NCBI RefSeq assembly: GCF_000787855.1
Contig: NZ_BBPQ01000002.1
Location: 211,349-275,348, forward strand
From: Streptacidiphilus anmyonensis
GTDB taxonomy: Bacteria; Actinomycetota; Actinomycetes; Streptomycetales; Streptomycetaceae
Length of the DNA stretch: 64,000 nucleotides
Direction: 5' to 3'
Shown: in pieces, positions 45,465 through 55,075 of the stretch
Layout: each line of letters opens with the position of its first letter
How positions within the stretch are numbered: position 1 is the stretch's first letter
Translations under genes and position numbers: made by a program
The notes under the pieces: generated by a model
The model's database searches: none
The model's input: the letters and a program-made list of their open reading frames with translations, nothing else
Told to the model about the DNA's origin: nothing

Positions 45465-46240
45465 CGCCGCAGCTGGTCGTCCACCGCGACAAGGAGCTGA
45501 TGGCCCTTGCCGCGGCGGCGCGGCTGATCACCCGGATCGTGGACGCGCAGTCCGCGCGCGGCTCCGCCTCGGTGGTGCTGACGGGCGGCCGGAACGGCAA
45601 CGCGCTGCTCGCCGCCGTCGCCTCCTCCCCCGCCCGGGACGCCATCGACTGGTCCCGGCTGGACCTGTGGTGGGGCGACGAGCGGTTCCTGCCGGAGGGC
45701 GACCCGGAGCGCAACGACACCCAGGCGCGCGCCGAGCTGCTCGACTCGGTCCCGCTGGACCCGGCGCGGGTGCACCCGATGCCGGCCTCCGGCGGCCTGT
45801 TCGGCAACGACGCGGGCGCGGCGGCCGCCGCCTACGCGGCGGAGCTGGCCAAGGCGGCGTCGCCGACCGACCGGGTGGCGGTGCCGAGCTTCGACGTGCT
45901 GCTGCTGGGCGTCGGGCCGGACACGCACGTGGCCTCGCTCTTCCCGGAGCACCCGGGCGTGCGGGAGACCGAGCTGACCGTGGTCGGCGTCTACGGCTCG
46001 CCCAAGCCGCCGCCGATCCGCGTCTCGCTCACCCTCCCGGCGATCCGCCACGCCCGCGAGGTCTGGCTGCTGGCCGCCGGCGACGACAAGGCCGACGCCG
46101 TCGCCATGGCCCTCTCGGGCCCCGGCCCGATCCAGGCCCCGGCCTCGGGCGCGGTCGGCCGCCGGCGCACCCTCTGGCTCCTCGACCGCGCGGCGGCATC
46201 CAAGATCCCGCCCCAGCTCTACCCGCCGGACGTCGCGTAG
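45461..46240 (+). CDS. pgl: 6-phosphogluconolactonase
   Basis: 259 aa NagB-fold DevB-type lactonase: LTGGRNGNALLAAVA, WWGDERFLPEGDPERNDTQAR and LLLGVGPDTHVASLFPEHP are the three family motifs. It hydrolyses the product of Zwf. GTG start overlaps the opcA stop (GTGA, 45461-45464), completing the coupled oxidative branch. Terminator at 46255. Confidence 0.95.
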   Translation: MTPQLVVHRDKELMALAAAARLITRIVDAQSARGSASVVLTGGRNGNALLAAVASSPARDAIDWSRLDLWWGDERFLPEGDPERNDTQARAELLDSVPLDPARVHPMPASGGLFGNDAGAAAAAYAAELAKAASPTDRVAVPSFDVLLLGVGPDTHVASLFPEHPGVRETELTVVGVYGSPKPPPIRVSLTLPAIRHAREVWLLAAGDDKADAVAMALSGPGPIQAPASGAVGRRRTLWLLDRAAASKIPPQLYPPDVA

Positions 46241-46254
46241 GGCTCCGGCAGCAG

Positions 46255-46284
46255 AGGCCGCCTCCCGATCCCGGGAGGCGGCCT
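46255..46284 (+). terminator. Terminator of the pentose phosphate operon
   Basis: A perfect 13-bp stem AGGCCGCCTCCCG / CGGGAGGCGGCCT with an ATCC loop, followed by TCTT, 14 bases past the pgl stop. Confidence 0.88.
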
Positions 46285-46312
46285 TCTTGGACCCTCGGAT
46301 GTATGCGTGCGT

Positions 46313-46318
46313 TACCAT
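46313..46318 (+). promoter_or_regulatory. -10 element TACCAT, leaderless promoter of vapB
   Basis: TACCAT ends six bases before the ATG at 46325 and lies inside the inverted repeat at 46314-46329, so antitoxin binding would cover the -10 and the start codon. Confidence 0.55.
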
Positions 46319-46329
46319 ACACATATGGT
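46314..46329. promoter_or_regulatory. Inverted-repeat operator of the VapBC pair
   Basis: ACCATA-CACA-TATGGT, a perfect 6-bp inverted repeat spanning the -10 and the start codon. The usual place for autoregulation by an antitoxin or toxin-antitoxin complex. Confidence 0.6.
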
Positions 46330-46579
46330 TCTCAAGCGCACGACCGTCTACGCCGAGGCCGAGGATCTGGCCGTCATCAAGGAGGCCGCCGCTCGTGAAG
46401 GCGTGCCCGAGGCCGAGATAATCCGCGAGGCGATCCACCTCGCCGCGCTCTCCAAGCGCGTCTGGGCCGAGCCGTTGGACTGGCCCATGATCAGCGGTGA
46501 GGCCCCGGCCGCGACCGCCTCCGACGTATGGGGCGAGAAGGCGGCCGCGTACGAGCGGAGCAAGCGGAGCCCTTCGTGA
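46325..46579 (+). CDS. VapB-type antitoxin
   Basis: 84 aa. N-terminal ribbon-helix-helix (KRTTVYAEAEDLAVIKEAAAREGVPEAEIIREAIHLAA) that should bind DNA as a dimer, with a C-terminal tail (WPMISGEAPAATASDVWGEKAAAYERSK) that would neutralise the toxin. Its stop overlaps the toxin start (GTGA, 46576-46579). The promoter appears leaderless and is covered by an inverted repeat. Confidence 0.85.
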   Translation: MVLKRTTVYAEAEDLAVIKEAAAREGVPEAEIIREAIHLAALSKRVWAEPLDWPMISGEAPAATASDVWGEKAAAYERSKRSPS

Positions 46580-47013
46580 TCCTCGTCGTCGCCGACACCT
46601 CCGCGCTCCTCGCCGCGTCCGACCGCAGCCACCCGGAGCAGGGGGCGGCCCTGAAGGCGCTGGAGAGTGCCGGACTCGTCGTCATCTCGCCACTGATCGT
46701 CGCCGAGGCCGACCACCTGGCCCGCCGGATCGGCGGCCCGCAGTTCCGTGACGCGCTCCTCGACCGCATCGTCGACCAGGCCCAGCGCGGTCGCTTCCTC
46801 GTTCCGGAGGTGACGGTGGAACTGCTGGCTACCGCCCGCCAGGTGATGCGCCGGTACGCGGACCTCGACCTCGATCTCGCCGACGCCGTCAACGCGGCCC
46901 TCGCCGCCGAGTTCCGGACGGACGCCGTGCTCACCCTGGACCGGCGTGACTTCCGGGCCATCCGCCCGCTCACCGCACACCCGTCCTTCCGCGTGCTGCC
47001 CGACGGCCTCTGA
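46576..47013 (+). CDS. VapC-type PIN-domain toxin
   Basis: 145 aa PIN ribonuclease. Acidic catalytic residues D7 (VADTSALL), E44 (IVAEAD), D103 (DLADAVN) and D122 (LTLDRRDF) are all present, so it looks active. In this family the target is usually tRNA or rRNA. It is translationally coupled to the antitoxin. GTG start. Confidence 0.88.
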   Translation: MILVVADTSALLAASDRSHPEQGAALKALESAGLVVISPLIVAEADHLARRIGGPQFRDALLDRIVDQAQRGRFLVPEVTVELLATARQVMRRYADLDLDLADAVNAALAAEFRTDAVLTLDRRDFRAIRPLTAHPSFRVLPDGL

Positions 47014-47019
47014 ACGGCC

Positions 47020-47025
47020 TAGACT
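47020..47025 (+). promoter_or_regulatory. -10 element TAGACT, leaderless promoter
   Basis: TAGACT ends eight bases before the ATG at 47034 of the GNAT gene. Between them is only a C-rich stretch, with no ribosome binding site. Confidence 0.5.
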
Positions 47026-47033
47026 CCTCCCCC

Positions 47034-47672
47034 ATGGGAGAAGTGACGGTGCGTCAGGCGACGGATGCGGACCTGGTCGAGCTCGTGGGCGTGCTCGCGC
47101 GGGCGTTCTACGAGGACCCGCAGTTCCTGTGGTCGCTGCCGGACCAGCGGGACCGGCTGCGGCGGATCGAGCGGATCTTCGACACCATCCTGCGGTACGA
47201 GGCGCTGAGGCACGGCGGCGTGCAGCTCGCCGAGGACGGTCAGGGGGCCGTCGTCGGCGGTGCCGTCTGGCTGCCGCCGCACCACTGGCGGGATCCGCTG
47301 AGCCGGCAGCTGATCACCGCGCCCGGCTTCCTGCGCGGGTACGGGCGGCGGATCGGGTACGGCAGCGCGTTCCAGAGCGCCTGCTGGCAGGCGCACCCGC
47401 GCGAGCCGCACTGGTACCTCTACATCCTCGGCGTGGAACCGGACCTCCAGGGCCGCGGCGTCGGCGCCGCGCTGCTGCGAGCCGGGCTGGAACGCTCGGA
47501 CGCGGCCGGACTGCCCGCCTACCTCGAGTCCAGCAACCTCGCGAACGTGCCGCTCTACGAGCACTTCGGCTTCCGTGTCACGGGGCGGCTCGCCCTCCCG
47601 CCCGAGGCGCCCGAGATCCCGACCATGTGGCGTCCGGCCGACAACGTGTCACGCATGTGTACGGACGACTGA
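47034..47672 (+). CDS. GNAT N-acetyltransferase
   Basis: 212 aa. Acetyl-CoA site in motif A: LYILGVEPDLQGRGVGAALLRAGLERSDAAGLPAYLESSN, followed by VPLYEHFGFRVTGRLALPP and MWRP at the C-terminus. The N-terminal VRQATDADLVELVGVLARAFYEDPQFLWSLPD is typical of the Streptomyces acetyltransferase subgroup close to Mec-17/puromycin-type acetyltransferases. Substrate unknown. Confidence 0.9.
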   Translation: MGEVTVRQATDADLVELVGVLARAFYEDPQFLWSLPDQRDRLRRIERIFDTILRYEALRHGGVQLAEDGQGAVVGGAVWLPPHHWRDPLSRQLITAPGFLRGYGRRIGYGSAFQSACWQAHPREPHWYLYILGVEPDLQGRGVGAALLRAGLERSDAAGLPAYLESSNLANVPLYEHFGFRVTGRLALPPEAPEIPTMWRPADNVSRMCTDD

Positions 47673-47750
47673 CGGGCTGCCAACTGCCCCGACCAGCGGA
47701 AACACGGAGATAATCCTTCCGCTCCTTAGTTCGACACTTGCTAGATCGGG

Positions 47751-49226
47751 GTGGGAATGCCACCGACCGCCGCAGTTCCGGCCGTGACGTCTCTGCCCTC
47801 ACCCCGCCGGGTGAAGCTGATGCCGCTGGTGGCGCTGATCTTCTTCAGCGTCTCGGGCGGCGCCTACGGCATCGAGGGACTCTTCTCCACCTCCGGCCCC
47901 GGCATGGGCCTGCTGCTGATCCTGGTCACGCCGCTGATCTACAGCATCCCGCACGCGCTCGTCTGCGCCGAGCTCGGCACCGCGATCCCCGTCGACGGCG
48001 GCTTCTACCACTGGGTCCGCCGCGGACTCGGCGACTTCTGGGGCTTCCAGCAGGGCGTGCTGCGCTGGCTGTGCAGCTTTGTCGACATGGCGGTCTATCC
48101 GGTGCTGTTCACCAGCTACCTCCAGTCCATGGCCGCCTGGGTCGCCCCCGGCCAGCACGTGCTGTTCACCGTCGGCCATTTCGCCTTCGACCTGAACTGG
48201 TTCATCTGCCTCGCCGTCATCGCCGTCTTCACCCTGGTGAACCTGATGGGCGCGGCCTGGGTCGGCGACTCCTCCGTCCTGTTCGCGATCGTCTGCCTCA
48301 CCCCGATGCTGCTGCTCAGCGTCGTCGGCTTCGCGCACCTGCTGACCCACGGCACCGACCCGGTCAGCACGATGACCAGCGCCCCGGACCAGTCGATGTG
48401 GAACGCCTTCGGCGCCGGGCTCTTCCTCGCCATGTGGAACTACAGCGGCTGGGACAGCGTGTCGACCGTCGCCGGCGAGATGGAGGACCCGCGCAGGCAC
48501 CTGCCCAAGGCCCTCGCCGTCTCCGTCGTCCTCATCGCCGTCGGCTACCTGCTGCCCGCCCTCGCCTCCCTCGCCGTCGGCGCGAACGGCCCGGCCGGGT
48601 GGCGGAACTGGGACAGCGGATCCTTCTCCGACGTCGCCAAGGCCCTCGCCGGGCCCTGGCTCCAGATCACCGTCACCGTCGGCGGCATGTTCGCCTCGGT
48701 GGCGATGTTCTCCGCGCTCCTCGCCTCCAACGCCCGCCTGCCCTTCGTCCTGGCGGAGGACGGCTACTTCCCGCAGTGGGTCGCGAAGCGCAGCGCACGG
48801 CGGCAGGTGCCGGTGGTCTCCATCGTGGGCTCCTCGGTGATCTACGCCCTGTTCTGCCTCAGCAGCTTCAGCAACCTGATCATCGTGGACGTCTTCCTGA
48901 CCAACATCTCCCTGCTGCTCCAGGTCGCGGCGCTGATCGCGCTGCGCGTCCGGGAGCCGGAGCTGGAGCGCCCGTACCGGATCCCGGGCGGCGCGCTCTC
49001 ACTGACCCTCATCACGCTGAGCCTGACCGGCGTGTGCGCGTGGGCGGCCTGGCAGCAGTACGCGCAGAACGGCACGCAGGCGGTGACGTACTGCCTCTTC
49101 GCCGTGGGCGCGTCGACGCTGCTCTACTTCCCGCTGGCCTGGCGCAGGCGGCGCAACACGACGGCCGGGCCGGCGTCCGCCACCGCGACGGCGGACGCGA
49201 GGGAGCCGGAGACGGTGGCGCTCTGA
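47751..49226 (+). CDS. APC-family amino acid permease
   Basis: 491 aa, about 12 TM helices. Signature GGAYGIEGLFSTSGPGMGLLLILVTPLIYSIPHALVCAELGTAIPVDGGFYHWVRRGLGDFWGFQQG. WNYSGWDSVSTVAGEMEDPRRHLPKAL in TM6-7 marks the plant/bacterial polyamine-like (LAT-type) branch. Substrate unproven. Starts at GTG 47751 or ATG 47757; GGGGTGGG precedes the ATG. It converges on the next gene with an 8-bp gap. Confidence 0.88.
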   Translation: MGMPPTAAVPAVTSLPSPRRVKLMPLVALIFFSVSGGAYGIEGLFSTSGPGMGLLLILVTPLIYSIPHALVCAELGTAIPVDGGFYHWVRRGLGDFWGFQQGVLRWLCSFVDMAVYPVLFTSYLQSMAAWVAPGQHVLFTVGHFAFDLNWFICLAVIAVFTLVNLMGAAWVGDSSVLFAIVCLTPMLLLSVVGFAHLLTHGTDPVSTMTSAPDQSMWNAFGAGLFLAMWNYSGWDSVSTVAGEMEDPRRHLPKALAVSVVLIAVGYLLPALASLAVGANGPAGWRNWDSGSFSDVAKALAGPWLQITVTVGGMFASVAMFSALLASNARLPFVLAEDGYFPQWVAKRSARRQVPVVSIVGSSVIYALFCLSSFSNLIIVDVFLTNISLLLQVAALIALRVREPELERPYRIPGGALSLTLITLSLTGVCAWAAWQQYAQNGTQAVTYCLFAVGASTLLYFPLAWRRRRNTTAGPASATATADAREPETVAL

Positions 49227-49233
49227 CCACCGG

Positions 49234-49998
49234 TCACGCGAGGAACTTCAGCATCCAGGTCAGCCCGAGCTCCCGAGCCGTCGACAGCGCCGCCTCCCGC
49301 AGCAGGTCGCCCTCGGGGCCCTCGGGCAGCTCCTGCCAGAGCGACATCTGCGCCGCCGCCAGCTGTGGGCGGGCGCCGAGCGCCGCCCGCAGGTGCAGCG
49401 AACGACGGAGCAGGGGCACCGGGTCCGGCTCGTAGCCGGAGAGGTGGCGCACGACGTAGGACTCCAGCAGCGGGTCGCCCTCCGCGCGGCAGAGTCGCAG
49501 GCTCTCGTCGAAGTACGGGCGCGCGGCCGCGTCGTCGTCGGCGATGTTCTGCCGCAGCACGCCGAGCCAGAACGTCCCCCACCCGGCCGTCGCCGGCCCC
49601 TCCGCGGCGGCCCGGAACCCCGCCTCGGCCGTCCCCTCCTCCGCGCCCGCGCCCGCACCGGCCGCCGCTCCTGCCTCCACACCGAACAGCAGCCAGGTGT
49701 AGGCGAGTTGGGCGCGCAGAAACGACGCCTGCGGCGAGCCCTCCGGCAGCGCCCCGACCGCCGCCAGCGCCGCGGCCGGATCGTCGAGACGCCACCAGTG
49801 CCGCTCGACCAGGATCTGTGCCCGCAACGCGGCCACGCCGTCCCCGCCGGCTCCGCCGGCTCCGTCGGCTCCCTCGGTTCCGTCGGCTCCCTCGGCTGTG
49901 TCGACACCCTCCAGCAGGGCGAGCGCGAGATCCCAGGCACCGGTCAGCAGGAGCCGCCGCGCGGCCGCCACGGCGGTGGAGGTGGCGTCAGAAAGCAT
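49234..49998 (-). CDS. Helical repeat (TPR-like) hypothetical protein
   Basis: 254 aa of paired helices with TPR-like character: LLLTGAWDLALALLEGVDTAEG, LDDPAAALAAVGALPEGSPQASFLRAQLAYTWLLFG, TFWLGVLRQNIADDDAAARPYFDESLRLCRAEG. Two low-complexity inserts rich in Gly/Ala/Glu come from local DNA repeats (17-bp direct repeat near 49860-49895). No enzymatic motif. Function unknown; repeat helices suggest a protein-binding role. ATG at 49998. Confidence 0.7.
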   Translation of the reverse strand: MLSDATSTAVAAARRLLLTGAWDLALALLEGVDTAEGADGTEGADGAGGAGGDGVAALRAQILVERHWWRLDDPAAALAAVGALPEGSPQASFLRAQLAYTWLLFGVEAGAAAGAGAGAEEGTAEAGFRAAAEGPATAGWGTFWLGVLRQNIADDDAAARPYFDESLRLCRAEGDPLLESYVVRHLSGYEPDPVPLLRRSLHLRAALGARPQLAAAQMSLWQELPEGPEGDLLREAALSTARELGLTWMLKFLA

Positions 49999-50066
49999 GG
50001 CGCCTACGCTAGGGATCTCCGCCCGGGGGCTCAAGTGCCGTACGCGGGGCAGGGGAAGGGACCGGC

Positions 50067-50606
50067 TCAGTCCGAGCGGTCGCTGTGCGCGTCCAACTCC
50101 CGCAGGGCGGCGTCGAGGCGGTCGCGTTCGGCGGCGTGGGCGCGGGCCGCGAGGCGGAGCGCGCAGGCGGCGTGGGACAGTTCGGGGCTGTCGGTCAGGC
50201 TGAGCGCGTCCGCCTCCGCGTGGGCGCGGAGCTTGTCCGCGACGGCGCGGGCGGCGCGAAGCGACTCGCGCAGGCGGGCGGGGTCCTGGAGGTGGCCCAG
50301 CCAGAGTCGGAACGCGGCCGGGAGCGGCGCACGGGAGACCCATCCGCGCAGGGCGTCCTCGCCGGAGAGGGTGAGCCGGTAGCGCCGCTTGGCGCCCAAC
50401 TCACCCGGGAGGGTGTCGACGGCGACGTAGCCCGCCGCCTCGAGGCGGAACAACTCCCGGTAGATGTCGCTGGACGAGGGGCTCCAGTAGAAGTGAGACA
50501 GCGTCTGCTCAGCCCACTTCTTCATCTCGTAGCCCGTCAACTCCCGCCCGAAGGAGAGCAGACCGAGCACGGCCCACGACGACGTCGGCAGCGACTCAGC
50601 ATCCAC
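50067..50606 (-). CDS. PadR-family regulator
   Basis: 179 aa. N-terminal winged HTH of PadR type: SSWAVLGLLSFGRELTGYEMKKWAEQTLSHFYWSPSSSDIYRELFRLEAAGYV, then the typical KRRYRLTLSGEDALRGWV wing, and a C-terminal dimerisation helix region (vir-type). GTG at 50606 has TACGAT six bases upstream (50613-50618), i.e. a leaderless start; reading further upstream gives poor protein. Ligand unknown. Confidence 0.87.
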   Translation of the reverse strand: MDAESLPTSSWAVLGLLSFGRELTGYEMKKWAEQTLSHFYWSPSSSDIYRELFRLEAAGYVAVDTLPGELGAKRRYRLTLSGEDALRGWVSRAPLPAAFRLWLGHLQDPARLRESLRAARAVADKLRAHAEADALSLTDSPELSHAACALRLAARAHAAERDRLDAALRELDAHSDRSD

Positions 50607-50612
50607 CAGAGA

Positions 50613-50618
50613 ATCGTA
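50613..50618 (-). promoter_or_regulatory. -10 element TACGAT, leaderless promoter of padR gene
   Basis: On the minus strand TACGAT ends six bases before the GTG at 50606, with no ribosome binding site. Confidence 0.5.
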
Positions 50619-50691
50619 TGTGCACCGACAAGAGGCCCTCTGCCCGAAGGACGTGACGTCCCGTCCGAGCAGGCCTCCGCAGGAGCACCGC

Positions 50692-51027
50692 TCAGATCTC
50701 GCCGCGGAGCTTGGCCAGCGCCTCGGCCAGGATCGCCTCGCCGTCGGCGTCGCTACGGCGCTCGCGCACGTAGGCGAGGTGGGTCTTGTAGGGCTCCGTA
50801 CGCGGCGGCGCGGGAGGGTTCTCCTCGTCCTGGCCGGCCGGGAAGCCGCAGCGCGGGCAGTCCCAGGTGTCCGGGATCTGGGCGTCGGAGGCGAAGCTCG
50901 GCTTCGTCTCGTGCCCGTTGGCGCACCAGAAGGAGATACGCAGGCGCGGGGCGGACTCGCCGCGCTCGGCCTCTCCCATCGGGCCGGCACCGACCCTGCT
51001 GCCACGGATGGCATTGCCACTTGCCAC
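50692..51027 (-). CDS. RbpA-family RNA polymerase-binding protein
   Basis: 111 aa. AIRGSRVGAGPMGEAERGE is the RbpA core-linker start; a zinc site is formed by C35, H39, C57 and C60 (FWCANGHE...DCPRCG), as in S. coelicolor RbpA. The C-terminal part (KTHLAYVRERRSDADGEAILAEALAKLRG) matches the sigma-interaction domain, but the family-standard THWDMLxERR reads THLAYVRERR. Actinobacterial RbpA stabilises the HrdB holoenzyme. This sequence diverges enough from classical RbpA that it is probably the second paralogue. GTG start with GGGAG upstream. Confidence 0.88.
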   Translation of the reverse strand: MASGNAIRGSRVGAGPMGEAERGESAPRLRISFWCANGHETKPSFASDAQIPDTWDCPRCGFPAGQDEENPPAPPRTEPYKTHLAYVRERRSDADGEAILAEALAKLRGEI

Positions 51028-51221
51028 GGTCTGACTCCCTGCGTGATGGTGCGGTACTGCGAAAGTCGTCCCGGCGACTCGCCCCGGGCGAAGGTCGTCC
51101 TAGTGTACGGAACGCATAAGCGTCGCCCCACACCCGCGTCGGTGACGACTGTCACCCATGATAGGCGTGGAGGCGACGCTCCGTCAGAACTCCTGACTTC
51201 ACCCCGCTGAGCTGCTGGAAC

Positions 51222-51461
51222 TCAGCCGTTCTTGGCCTTCATCAGCAGCGAGAGAACGATGATGCAGACGAACCAGCCGACGCCCATGAAGATGGTGATG
51301 CGGTCCAGGTTGCGCTCGGCCACCGCGGAACCACCACCGGTGGAGGACATGCCTCCGCCGAACATGTCGGACAGGCCGCCGCCCTTGCCCTTGTGGAGCA
51401 GGACCAGGATGACCATCATCACGCTGAAGAAGATCAGCGCGATGGAGAAACCGAGGATCAC
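51222..51461 (-). CDS. secG: Preprotein translocase subunit SecG
   Basis: 79 aa with two TM helices (residues about 3-21 and 57-74) and the conserved loop HKGKGGGLSDMFGGG between them. Part of the SecYEG protein-export channel. GTG start. It lies downstream of tpiA, in the usual streptomycete position. Confidence 0.95.
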   Translation of the reverse strand: MILGFSIALIFFSVMMVILVLLHKGKGGGLSDMFGGGMSSTGGGSAVAERNLDRITIFMGVGWFVCIIVLSLLMKAKNG

Positions 51462-51499
51462 AGCCGGACCTATCTTGTCGATGCGGGACTGCTGGCAGC

Positions 51500-51527
51500 A
51501 GGGCTCGAGCCTATACGGTCGAGCCCT
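51500..51527. terminator. Hairpin between tpiA and secG
   Basis: AGGGCTCGA / TCGAGCCCT, a 9-bp perfect stem with a 10-nt loop, 63 bases past the tpiA stop and 39 bases before the secG start. Terminator or attenuator upstream of secG. Confidence 0.5.
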
Positions 51528-51589
51528 ACCACCTTAGGCAGGCGACAGCCTACGGGGAAAGCCGCTCACTTCACAGCCTCGGGTCGGAC

Positions 51590-52402
51590 TCAGGAAGTCG
51601 CCTGGTCACGGTAGCGGACGATGCGGACGAACTCCTCCGCGTCGAGCGAGGCGCCGCCGACGAGCGCACCGTCCACGTCGGGCTGGACCATGATCCCGGC
51701 CGCGTTGGAGCCCTTGACGGAGCCGCCGTACAGGACGCGGACGGCGTCCGCGACCTCCTGGCTGTAGAGCTCGGCCAGACGGGCCCGGATCGCGCCGCAG
51801 ACCTCCTGCGCGTCCTCGGGGGTGGCCACCTCGCCGGTGCCGATCGCCCAGACGGGCTCGTAGGCGACGACGATCGTGGCGACCTGCTCGGCCGGGACGT
51901 CCGCGAGGGCGCCGTCGAGCTGGGCCAGGGTGTAGGCGACCTGGTCACCGGCCTTGCGGACGTCCAGGCCCTCGCCCACGCACAGGATCGGCGTGATGCC
52001 GTTCCGGAACGCGGCCTTGACCTTGGCGTTCACGATCTCCTCGTTCTCGCCGTGGTACTGGCGCCGCTCCGAGTGGCCGATCACCGCGAAGGCGCACTTC
52101 AGCTTGGCCAGCATCGGGCCGGAGATCTCGCCCGTGTAGGCGCCGGAGTCGTGCGCGGAGATGTCCTGGGAGCCGTACTTGATCTTCAGCTTGTCGCCGT
52201 CGACCAGGGTCTGCACCGAACGCAGGTCGGTGAACGGCGTCAGCACCGCCACCTCCACCGCGTCGTAGTCCTTGTCGTTCAGGGCGAAGGCGAGCTTCTG
52301 GGTGTGGGCGATGGCCTCGAGGTGGTTGAGGTTCATCTTCCAGTTGCCGGCCATCAGCGGCTTGCGGGTCACGTTGGCGTCGGTCATGTCGTGGCTGCTC
52401 AC
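51590..52402 (-). CDS. tpiA: Triosephosphate isomerase
   Basis: 270 aa TIM. Catalytic Lys in AGNWKMN, catalytic His in VIGHSERRQ, catalytic Glu in [13 protein letters not shown], phosphate-binding [13 protein letters not shown] at 52402 overlaps the pgk stop (GTGA, 52399-52402); an ATG 15 bases inside is the alternative. Glycolytic operon gap-pgk-tpi. Confidence 0.96.
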   Translation of the reverse strand: MSSHDMTDANVTRKPLMAGNWKMNLNHLEAIAHTQKLAFALNDKDYDAVEVAVLTPFTDLRSVQTLVDGDKLKIKYGSQDISAHDSGAYTGEISGPMLAKLKCAFAVIGHSERRQYHGENEEIVNAKVKAAFRNGITPILCVGEGLDVRKAGDQVAYTLAQLDGALADVPAEQVATIVVAYEPVWAIGTGEVATPEDAQEVCGAIRARLAELYSQEVADAVRVLYGGSVKGSNAAGIMVQPDVDGALVGGASLDAEEFVRIVRYRDQATS

Positions 52403-53616
52403 TTCTCCAGTGCGGCCAGACCCGGCAGGGTCTTGCCTTCGAGGTACTCCAGGCTGGCGCCGCCACCCGTGGAGATGTGGCCGAACTTCGACTCGTCGAA
52501 GCCGAGCGTGCGCACGGCCGCGGCCGAGTCGCCGCCGCCGACGACGGTGAAGGCGTCCGAGTCGAGCAGGCCCTGCGCGACGGCGCGGGTGCCGTCGGCG
52601 AAGGCGGGGTGCTCGAAGACGCCCATCGGGCCGTTCCAGAAGACCGTCTTCGCGTCCGCGAGCTTCGCCGCGAACAGCTCCTCGGTCTTCGGGCCGACGT
52701 CCAGGCCCATCTTGCCCGCCGGCATGGCGTCCACGCCGACGACCTCGACGTCGTCGACCGGGGCCTTGGTCTTGAGGTCGGGGAAGCTCCCCGAGACGCG
52801 CGCGTCGACGGGGAGCACGAACTCCACGCCCTCGCGCTCGGCGCGGGCCAGGTACTCCCGGACCACCGGGATCTGGTCCTCCTGCAGCAGCGAGCTGCCG
52901 ACCTCGTGGCCCTGGGCCGCGAGGAAGGTGAACATCATGCCGCCGCCGACCAGGATCCGGTCGGCCTTGCCGAGCAGGTTGTCGATCACGGCCAGCTTGT
53001 CGGAGACCTTGGCGCCGCCGAGGACGACGACGTAGGGCCGCTCGACGTTCTCGGTGAGGCGCTTGAGCACGCCCACCTCGGTGCCGATCAGCAGGCCGGC
53101 CGCGTGCGGCAGGCGCGCGGGCAGGTCGTAGACGGAGGCGTGCTTGCGGTGCACCGCACCGAAGCCGTCGCCGACGTAGAGGTCGGCGAGGGCCGCGAGC
53201 TGGTCGGCGAACTCGCCGCGCTCGGCGTCGTCCTTGCTGGTCTCGCCGGGGTTGAAGCGCAGGTTCTCGATCACGGCCACCTGGCCGGGCTCCAGGCCCT
53301 TCACGGCGTCGTGGGCGGCCGGGCCGACGGTGTCCTGGGCGAACGCGACCGGCTTGCCCAGCAGCTCGGCGAGCCGCTCGGCCGCCTGGAGCAGCGAGAA
53401 CGCCGGGTCCGGCGCACCCTTCGGGCGGCCCAGGTGCGAGGCGACGATCACCTTGGCGTCGGCCTCGACCAGCTTCACGATGGTGGGCAGCACGGCGCGG
53501 ATGCGGCCGTCGTCGGTGATCAGGCCGTCCGACATCGGCACGTTCAGGTCGGCGCGGACGAACACGCGCTTGCCGGCGACACCGGGGCCGGCGATCAGGT
53601 CGTCGATGGTCTGCAT
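52399..53616 (-). CDS. pgk: Phosphoglycerate kinase
   Basis: 405 aa. Substrate site [27 protein letters not shown], and nucleotide-binding [13 protein letters not shown] ending in [25 protein letters not shown] 53616 (MQTIDDL). The stop overlaps the tpiA start. Confidence 0.96.
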   Translation of the reverse strand: MQTIDDLIAGPGVAGKRVFVRADLNVPMSDGLITDDGRIRAVLPTIVKLVEADAKVIVASHLGRPKGAPDPAFSLLQAAERLAELLGKPVAFAQDTVGPAAHDAVKGLEPGQVAVIENLRFNPGETSKDDAERGEFADQLAALADLYVGDGFGAVHRKHASVYDLPARLPHAAGLLIGTEVGVLKRLTENVERPYVVVLGGAKVSDKLAVIDNLLGKADRILVGGGMMFTFLAAQGHEVGSSLLQEDQIPVVREYLARAEREGVEFVLPVDARVSGSFPDLKTKAPVDDVEVVGVDAMPAGKMGLDVGPKTEELFAAKLADAKTVFWNGPMGVFEHPAFADGTRAVAQGLLDSDAFTVVGGGDSAAAVRTLGFDESKFGHISTGGGASLEYLEGKTLPGLAALEK

Positions 53617-53707
53617 GGTCGGGCTGAATCCCTCTTCTGGTTCTCGGGGGCGTGGGCGTTTCTCGGTCAACTCGGTCAACTCGGTCGATGGGTGCAGCGC
53701 ACGCACA

Positions 53708-53737
53708 CAGGGTCCGGACGATATCGCCCGGACCCTG
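53708..53737 (-). terminator. Hairpin between gap and pgk
   Basis: CAGGGTCCGG / CCGGACCCTG, a 10-bp stem whose loop holds a nested CGATATCG. It lies 37 bases past the gap stop and should end or attenuate the gap transcript before pgk. Confidence 0.7.
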
Positions 53738-53773
53738 CCTGCCTCACACCGGCTTACCCGTCGTCCTCGCTCG

Positions 53774-54859
<1,086 letters not shown>

Positions 54860-54937
54860 CTACCTCCGCAAGGTGTTCTTGAGCACATCCGCCCGGCTTG
54901 TGGACACCGCACTTTTGGCAGTAAAGACAGTTGCAAA

Positions 54938-55047
54938 CCCAAGGGGCGCGAGGAACGGCGCGAGAAACCAGTGACGTGCGGATGGCCCTGTTGCTGCGGG
55001 ACCGTCCGCACGCCGTGGCTTGTCGCGCAGTTCCCCGCGCCCCTGGG
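54938..55047. repeat. Long imperfect inverted repeat of the GGGGCGCGGGGAACTGC family
   Basis: Two inverted relatives of the element at 17202 face each other: a degenerate copy at 54938-54970 and a near-perfect one on the minus strand at 55016-55047 (21-bp core at 55023-55043). Between them GTGCGGATGG / CCGTCCGCAC pair as an inner stem. The whole can fold as one ~110-nt hairpin. It begins 29 bases past the whiA stop and probably ends that operon. Confidence 0.75.
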
Positions 55048-55075
55048 TAGTGCAACGACCTGCGGGAGCGAACCC

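Noticed and set aside
54938..55047. A small RNA gene in the folded repeat after whiA
   Set aside because: No promoter seen and both arms match a repetitive element; a terminator or repeat explains it.
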